NCBI GenBank assembly: GCA_026874595.1
Contig: CM049309.1
Span: forward strand, 75,462,723 to 75,526,722
Source of the DNA: Sipunculus nudus
Lineage: Eukaryota > Annelida > Sipuncula > Golfingiida > Sipunculidae
Direction: 5' to 3'
Length of the DNA stretch: 64,000 nucleotides
Part shown: positions 25,301 through 34,300 of the stretch, piece after piece
Position numbering within the stretch: position 1 is the stretch's first letter
Layout of the letters: each line of letters starts with the position of its first letter
Program-made: the position numbers and the translations under genes
Notes under the pieces: generated by a model
Databases searched by the model: none
Told to the model about the DNA's origin: nothing
The model's input: only the letters and a program-made list of their open reading frames with translations

Positions 25301-28300
25301 ACAATCATTTGAACATGATTAACAACCGATTCTGAGCACCAGTGAATGCTTCATATTTTTTTTATTTTCAGTGGGCAGGAAAGGAGCTGCAATCCCAGGA
25401 CAGGCACGACCCCCAGAGCTCTCTCTGACTGTAAGTAAAAGGAATTTCCTCCAGTCATACAGGTTATAAAATATATATGATTTCTCATATCTTTATGAAA
25501 AAGTTTGCTCCTTAAATCTTACATTAACTTTGCTTTAAAACATTTAAAGTGCCATTCCAAGTAACAGCTACTGCAGTTTCTGATCAGGATAAAGTAACCT
25601 GATTTTGTATTGAAATATTGAATTTTCCAAAGAGAAATATGTTCCTAAGAGAAATATAATCTTCAGAGAATTATGTCCCTGAAAGAAATTGATCCTAAGA
25701 GAAATATGTTTCTAAGGGAAATATGTTCCTGGTCATAAGAGAAATATACAAAGCATCTTCTTAAAAATCTCCATAGTTACCATTTTTCCTCTTAACTAAA
25801 AACAAAACAAAAAAAGCATGATGCAGTGCTGAAGATAGTGGGTTAAATATATGTTTTATTACGTAAACATAATTGTGAGCTGTTTCTGTATTAATGAGAA
25901 TTTTCTCTGTTAAAGTTTATACGCCAGAGTAAGCAAACCGAAAATTTTCCCTTATTGGGCCTATTATCGCCCATCCCGCCTCGTTCCGGTGTATCTAGGT
26001 CACACTTCCGTTACCCATAATCACATTTTCTTCTGGCGTACGCCATGATGGACGTTTGATCCCGCGCTGTGAGATTCGTCCACTGTTGGGTTTGTCGTTT
26101 TGAGTTTGCCAACTGATTGTAAGTTATTCTTATTTTCCCTTGCCCGCCATGGAGAACCCCACTTATTGTGTCTCTTGTGGCACTATAATCCCGGTATGGG
26201 ACTCCCACCCCACTTGTTATAGTTGCCGCACCAACAATGACTCCTGCCGCGGTCCGGCTGATCCTTGTTTCCATAGCCAGACGTGGTCCACTGACAAGTG
26301 GGCCTTGTTCCAGGATTGGGTTCATTCCCCGGTTATTGGGGGTTCCCCCTCCGTTATTCCCTTGTCTGGCCCCGTGGTTGTCTCCAGGGGAGGGGGGGGG
26401 AGCCTACCCTGGTTGACCGAACCACGGCCGTGCTGCGTTCACCGTCCGTTCCCGCCGGTCCTGTCACCTCTCCCGTGGTTTCGACAGTTAAATCATTGCT
26501 TTCTCATTCACGGAAACGGAAATCTTCCCCAGTTCCCGCGGCCTCCCGTTCTGACAGCACATCTGCATATTCCATATTACATAAATTGTCCCGGTTTTGT
26601 TCATCACTGATGTCGGATCTAGACGTTTAGTCTAGACCCGCATCAGTCCGCCCGGCGCCCTCACCGGCGCCCCGGTCCTTTCTCCCCGGCCGTTCTCGTC
26701 GCCCCCGGCTCCTCGCCGTCTTCCCTCATTGTCGCCGGGGCCGGCTGGAGCCGTCCCGCTGGATCGCACGACCCTTCCTGGGGTGCAGGAAAGTGCGTCG
26801 GTCCCTCCTGCCTCCGTTTCGGGGCGGCCGGTTCCTCCGTCTCCCGCCGCTACTTCCCGGCCGACCGGCTCTTTATTTCAGACGCCGTCTGCTGTTCGGC
26901 CTGTGGATCCGGTTCCGTTGCCTTCCAGGATGGGTCCTGCTGCTGCTCGTTCCCCGGCTTCCTGTTTCCAGCCTCTGGTTGTTCCGACTCAGAGGGTCTC
27001 TCTGGCTCCCCCTACCCGGGGTTCTCCAGGGTCCCCGTCTTCTCAGTCAGCCGATCCCGCCCTGGCGCCTGACCAGTGGTCGGAGATCGCGCTGCAACGC
27101 CAGGCTTGGCGTACGCGCAAATCTGCGCTTCTGGACCTAGTGGCTACCTCCACACAGGAGGCTAACCCTTCGGGTCCGAAGTTCCGTCGGTTACAACCTC
27201 AGACTTCCTCGGCGTCGGCGGCCTGTTCCTTTTTGAATCCTGCCGCCCTTCAATCGCCCTCGGACGCGCCCGCCGTGTGTATGGAGTTTTCCGAACACAC
27301 GGGGGATATCTTACGTGAGCACCACGCGGTGGTCTCGGGGTCTCGCTCTGCTACTACTGGGGCCCCGCTTCCGCCGGGTTCGGAGAAACCTTGGTACCCT
27401 CTGGAATTCACTTGGGTACCGTGCTACCTGTTTCGATTGCTAACTGCCTTATCCTGACCACCCGGATATTCCGTCTGCTCCGATGCGTCTCGAGTCCGGC
27501 CTTGAACAGCCGTTTGTGGACGGCAAGTCTTTATTTCCGTCCTCTGTCCAACTTTCCGATCGTCACTTGTCGGATCTGGAGGGGCTCGGCCGGCAGGCGG
27601 CCGGCATGGTTAACGACTTGCAGGCTGTCACTAGCTTGCTCGCTGTTTCTCCGGACACGCTAACTCTCAACGACATATGGCAGGCTTCTGCCCATACTTG
27701 CGCTGAGTTGAATCAGGTCGTTTGGCGCCTGGTTGAAAATTGCATCTTGTTACGCCGCACGGCTTGCATTCAGTCGTTAAAGCACTTCAAGCCGGAGCTT
27801 ACTCAGGCGGAGTTAACTGAACTTTATTCTCAGCCTTTTACCGGTTCCCTGCTGTTTGGCGGCCACTTACGGCCTCTCTTTGACCGCGCCTTGGAACGCT
27901 CCGATCATCAGGCCCGCCTCCGCTGACCTCTCTTGCGCCTAGGCCATCCTTCCGCGTTCCCCGCCCTTGGCCTCCGGTTGCGGCTTCCGCTCCGCCGCGG
28001 CGCGCGTCTGCTACGTCTTCACGTCCTTCCAGACGTCCGGCCGTTCTCAGCCTTTTCGTGGTCGATCCTCCAAACGTCGCTCCGGTCGGCGCTCGTCTCA
28101 GCGCCCCTTTTCCCGCATGGGCGGGTATCACCTCACAGCATTTAATTCTCAGCACCGTCAAGTTCGGGTTCCGTCTTAGGTTTTTGCATGCACCTCCCCT
28201 CACCTTGCACCCGTTCTTCACTCCGCCTCTGTCCGATCCGGCAAAACGCCTCGCTTTGGAGGAGGCCATTCAATCAATGTTAGACAAACGGGCCGTTTTC

Positions 28301-31300
28301 GAGGTTTCCCCATCCACCGTGGGGTTTTACTCTCGCCTTTTTCTTGTTCCCAAACCGCACGGCCGTTGGCGCCCGATCATAGACCTGAAGCCCCTCAATT
28401 CGTTCATCCGTCCGCCCCCGTTTCGGATGTTCAATATCCATGCTGTGCTCCGCATTGTTCGGAGGATGGATTGACCTTACGGATGCCTATTTTCACGTTC
28501 CCATCCATCCCTCGTCTCAACCGTTTCTTCGCTTCGCGTATCAGAACCGCGTTTATCAATTCCGGGCCCTTCCGTTCGGGATCAACGTGGCCCCCTGGAT
28601 TTTTACCATGCTGGTTCACACGGTCACGAGTTATCTCCTTTCACAGGGCATTTCTGTGCTCCCTTATCTGGACGATTGGCTGGTCCATGCGGCCGATCGC
28701 TCCCTCTTACTGTCGCATGGCTCCCGGGTTCTCAACTTACTTCGGAACCTCGGTTTCCTGGTCAATGCGGAGAAATCTCTCCTCACTCCCACCCAGTCCC
28801 TCCAATTTCTGGGTGTCACACTCGAATTTGCCTCCGGCACAGCGTCGCTCCCGCGCGATTTTTCGCTCAAGCTCCGCCGCCTAATTCGTTCCTTTCTCAC
28901 ACGGCGCAGTGTCGACTCGCGCACTGCTCTTCTCTCCACAGTGCTCTCAACTGGGCCGCATCTTTCATTCCGTTCAGCCGACTGTCCCTCCATCCGATTC
29001 AGTCTATCTTGCGCCGTCACGGCCTTCTCCGGTTAACCTCGGTTCGTCCTACGATCCTCCCGTTTCGGAGCACCTGGCGGTCCCTTCGTCCCTGGATGGA
29101 CCTTTCCTTTCTCCTGCGCGGCGTTCCTTTTTCCAGGGATGTCGATTGCACCATCTATACCGATGCGTCTCTCCTCGGTTGGGGGGCCCATTTCGCCGAT
29201 CTTCGCGCTTCAGGGATATGGTCCCCGTCGGAACGTCTGCTCCATATCAATATCCTCGAACTGCGTGCCATCCGTCACGCGATCTCCCACTGGTCTCCCA
29301 GCTTGATCGGCCGTCACCTTCTCATCTGGACCGACAATACCACGGTTGTGGCCTATATCAACAAGCAGGGCGGTACTCGGTCTCCCTCGCTCATGCAGGA
29401 GACTTACCTTTTGTTCGATCTATGCCTCTCTCTCCGGGCATCAGTTCGTGCATCCCATCTTCCGGGCGTGTCGAACATCCTGGCGGACGCCCTTTCCCGT
29501 CATCCGGCGTCTCTTCCCTCCCCGCCGCTCCTTCCGGTCCCGGTTATTCGGAGTGTTTTCGGTCCCCCCCTGTTCTCGTGCCTTCCGCTACGCGTCTACG
29601 TCACCCTCGCGACCGTCTCCCTGACACGCCGCCATCAGGGTGGTCTCACCCTGCTTCTCATACTCCCGTTTCAACCTGCGGCTCCATGGTTTCCTCTGTG
29701 GCGCTCGCTTCTCTCTCGCCCTCCGATTATACTACCGCTCTGCATCGCGCTCCCGTCGTTCCCTCGAGGGTGTCGCCCGTTTCGGTTGTGCCCTCTATGG
29801 GCATGCGTGCTCTCATCGGACACCTCAAGGATCAGGGCATTTCAAGTCCTGCTGCTCTCCTTGCCTCGGCTCCCCGTCGCCGTTCTACGGACCGCATCTA
29901 TGACTCCCGGTGGCGTCTCTTCACGGACTGGGCGTCTTCCCGCGGAATCTCCCCTTTAGATCCGTCGCTTGCGGCTGTTTTGGATTTCTTCGTGTTCTTA
30001 CTGCAGGATAAACATTTATCCTATCCCTCTCTGCGTGGCTATCGCGCTGCCCTGCTGTTGGTGCTCCGTCCGCTGGGTCACGATTGTGTCCTTCATCACC
30101 CGTTGGTGTCGGACTTTCTCAAGGGGGTTCATACCCGTGCGTCTCGTCCTCGGTATGTTGCGCCTTCCTGGCGCCTGGACGTCGTCTTACGTCACCTCCG
30201 GGAACCCCCTTATGAGCCGTTGCGTTCGGCCCATCTTCTCCATTTGTCTCGGAAAACGGTTTTCCTCCTAGCTCTTGCCTCGGCAGGTCGCCGTTCTGAG
30301 CTTCATGCCCTCGTGGCTGATTCGAAATTCACGCAAATTGCGGCCGACGAACCGTCGGCCACCCTACATTTTCCTCCGGACTTTTATCGGAAAAATCAAA
30401 ATTTCGATGACTCTCTGTCTGCTTGGCACGTTCCGGCCCTCCCTAACGGTCAGTACCGTTATGGGGCTACCAATTGCCCGGTTCGTGCGTTGCGTTATTA
30501 TCTCAAAGCTACTCATTCTTTACGGGGAGGGGGGGGGGCGCAAGAAGTTGTTTATTTCTACAAAAGTCACATCTTCCAATAAAGAGATTAGCCCTATCAC
30601 CATTAGTGCGTGGCTCAAAGCTACTAAAGTCGCCGCATATGAATCAGCTTCTCAATCCATATAAGACCAAATTCACATCAAGGCCCATGACATTCGTGCT
30701 ATTTCAACTTCCTAGGCCCATTTCTCCGGGATCTCACCCAATCAGTTGGTCAAGAAGGGATACTGGAAATCCCCATCTACGTTCACACGCTTCTATTTGA
30801 AAGATGTTCAGCTCCAGGCTTCGGGCCTCTACTCCATGGGCCCTGTGATCGCGTCGGGTGAGGTCCTACAATTTTCCAGGCCTTCTTCTTCCTCTCCGTC
30901 TGTCCCGCCACCGACGTCGACTGCTGCTCCATCACCGCACTGAGATTCTTCGTTCCAGCGTTACAGGTAGGTGCCCCCTCCCCAAGGCGTGTCTGTTTTT
31001 TTCTCATTAATACAGAAACAGCTCACAATTATGTTTACGTAATAAAACCCCCCCATTCCCTCCCTGTGAATGGTGGTTTTGTTAGTAAACTGTTGTGAGC
31101 TTTTCTGTATTACAAACATCGCTCCCTCCCAGTCCGAGCTCTTCCTTACGCCTTCGAAAATGTGATTATGGGTAACGGAAGTGTGACCTAGATACACGGG
31201 AACGAGGCGGGATGGGCGATAATAGGCCCAATAAGGGAAAATTTTCGGTTGGCTTACTCTGGCGTATAAACTTTAACAGAGAAAATTCTCATTAATACAG

Positions 31301-34300
31301 AAAAGCTCACAACAGTTTACTAACAAAACCACCATTCACAGGGAGGGAATGGGGGGGGATTTACTGGTGCTTTACATGTAATCAAAAATTAACATTAAAT
31401 AAGAAGCCTTCTGCAAAGATTAAGGCTTACTTGTTTATGATTCCAGTTGGAGGGCAAACCACAGTTCACTATTCAGAGTACAAGCACAAAAGATGTACGA
31501 TCTTCAAAGATAGTGAGTACCAGTCAGCACCAGTGACCTTCCTGGTTCTCATGTTGTAGTATTTAACATTGTTTCTGTTTTCAATTCATATTAATATACC
31601 TCAGTTCTCACTGTTCTTAATGTGATCTTCAATGTATCTCACTGCACCATTCATTATGTAGTCTTTCTGTATCCCTCCGTTTTTCTCCGTGCATTTTGAT
31701 GTTTCCAGGATTAATGGTCCTTCATATTTCACTTTTGAGTTATTTGTCTCTTGATTTATTACAAAACACCATTAATAATTTCTTGTACCGTCATTCCTCT
31801 GCTAAGGTTTATTTGGTTCCTCTTTTGAATTGAAATCTGTTGTTCACATTCTTTGTTGATCTGTTGTCTATATGCTGATTTTAAGTTACAAATACTAATC
31901 TGCATGTATGTGCAATATGTAGAAAAAGCCACACCAGAGGGAGCCACCATCACATCCTGGTAAAGCTTGGCGAATCCCGCTGGTAGGTAGCTTCTCATCC
32001 AATGGTGATTCCCATTCAGTTATCCAAAGAAATCCGTACCACAAAGAATAGAAAATTTTTTGTCAGTCAGGCTACTGTCATAACCTTCAAATTTCTTTTC
32101 ACTCTCATTTGCACCCTGTCTCTGTTAATTGTGTTTCTTTGTTGCAGATGAAAATGTTAAGATATTACAGTTTTTGTCAAATATAGGTTGGATGTAATAT
32201 TAAATAGAAACCATTTATACTTAAAAAACTATAATTTCTCACTTAATAACCTAAATTATTCTAGTGTTAAAACTTTATATAAATCGTTAATTTTCAAGAG
32301 AAAGGCAGTTTTGATATTATCTTGACTGTAAATCATTCACACAAGATCTGATGTTTATGTCAGGTGGTTGCGCTGTATGACTACTCTGCACAGCGTAGTG
32401 ATGAGATCAGTCTGGTGCGAGGTGACCAGGTCCAGGTGATATACAAGGACACAGAGAACTGGTGGGTGGGCAGGCTGCCTGATGGACAGGAGGGGTTCTT
32501 CCCAGCAAACTATGTGGCTGACAGTGGTAGGTCGCTAATCTATACCAACCTGTTGTATCTTATACCTATAAATGAATGAGCTATATTATTGAGTTCATGC
32601 TTTCCATTTCCAGTTCTAGTACTGTACTACCACTAAGGGGTCAATACTGGATTGAAACGGAGCAGAATGAGAATGTTAAATAATTTAAAAAATGAACTAG
32701 AAATAAGCGTTCTAAGGAATGTAGGCCTCTATCATGTGGGCTGTCCTTAATGTGGGGTATTCCGCAACCAGTGTTTTCATTCACTTTTAAGCCTCATGTT
32801 CCTAGGTTAACTTGTGCATAAGTTCCCAATAAGTGTTTACATTCACTTATTCAGCCCATATCCAATTCTGCATATGTGACTGTACATTTGTAAATATTCT
32901 TAGAAGTTCTTCCAGGATCGGAATGATTTGCCAGAAAAACTCCTAATTCTAAACAATACTTCACTGGCTGATTCACAAAAGGCCATGAAAATTTCATGAG
33001 ATTCCATTCATAATTGCATGAGTTATGTTGTGAACCAGCACATACACAAATGGGGTGACCACATAGTCTTAGTAAAAGTGGTGGCATGTGCATTTGAAGT
33101 ACTATGTAGAGCTCAGTATGGCATCTTGTGGGCTTGAGAACATTTGTTTCCATAGTGATGTGAACACCATTTATTTATTACCAGCAGATAATGCCAGCTA
33201 ATCAACATGCTATGAACAATTTGTACAGTTTATGAGTCATCCAGTTATTTCTGTGAAGTCTGATTGCTTTTTGTGGGATCCTCTGTAGTAAACACGCTTT
33301 AAATTCCATCCATTGCAGAGAAAAGCTGCCAGCAGACATACACTTTCTAGAAGACATACAACAACCTTGATAGCATTACAGTGAGATTGAAATTGTACAT
33401 TTAGACCAGAAGGAGTTAATTCAGTATTTTAATAATTTGCCATGTGCCAGCATGATATTGTTATAATGTTGATGTCTGTTATTTATAGAAGAAGCAGCAC
33501 AGCTTGATGAATACCAGATGGCGCCACCAGATGATGATTATGACGAGCCTGATGCAGGAAGACAGCAGACAGTGAGTGGTGTGATGTTAATTTCATAATG
33601 GCTAATAAAGCCAAAGCTGACCCAATGTACATACATCTGTATGTCTGTTGCAATAATATACTGAACTAGTCTTAAGCCCAGAGGCACAAATAAATGGCAT
33701 CAAAAGTGTGATGTCACAGTGGTTCCGAAAGTGAGGCACAGCTGTCCCTGGACAGGGCTCGTTTTGCCAAAAATTGCCACCGGACATTAGGGTCCGGCAG
33801 CACAGAAAAGGTGCCGGACCTCCAAAGATTTTACCGGACCCCACTTTTTTATTTTAAAAAAAATCCTCATTTTGGCTCTCCCTTTTATAATTCCTTTTTA
33901 AGATTTCCATGTTGTTTCAACTCAAGTCGATTCAGTTTTAAGCAGAGAGACAAGTTTTACCAAATTATCAATCAAGCCGGTGAAGGGTAATAGGCATTTT
34001 TTTTTGTTTAATGCCTCAACCCCCAATAATCTAATCAAATAATTCAACCGTTTTGTTACACACTGAATGGTTAACGGAACAGCTAAATGCCATTTCTTGT
34101 CTGTAGTTGTCTCTAATGCCTCGTGGACAGATTCTTGAAGACAATTGCAGCATTCCACACTGTAATTTCCCATGAAATCTTATTTTGTGTCGCAGATAGA
34201 ATAATAGCGTCTTTGTACGCGTTTTTATTTATTAACCTTGGATTTTGTTTTGTACCTTTTGTACTGTTTCAACTGCGCTCGAGTGCATGAAAGGAGGCAG

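Larger units (their letters stand above)
25853..31358 (+). mobile_element. DIRS-type tyrosine recombinase retroelement (broken copy)
   Basis: About 5.5 kb, GC-rich against an AT-rich host, in AHI1 intron 24 and sense to the gene. In order: inverted terminal repeat, gag-like region, reverse transcriptase, RNase H, tyrosine recombinase, internal complementary region, inverted terminal repeat. This order and the lack of LTRs, of an integrase and of an obvious target duplication are the DIRS hallmarks. Coding regions carry frame changes and stops, so this copy is not autonomous. The nearly identical terminal repeats suggest a fairly recent insertion. Confidence 0.93.

Noticed and set aside
28664-29020. 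Minus-strand open frames within the DIRS element (also 27,838-28,269)
   Set aside because: They lie opposite the RT and gag-like regions, have no family signature and arise from high GC in the coding strand.
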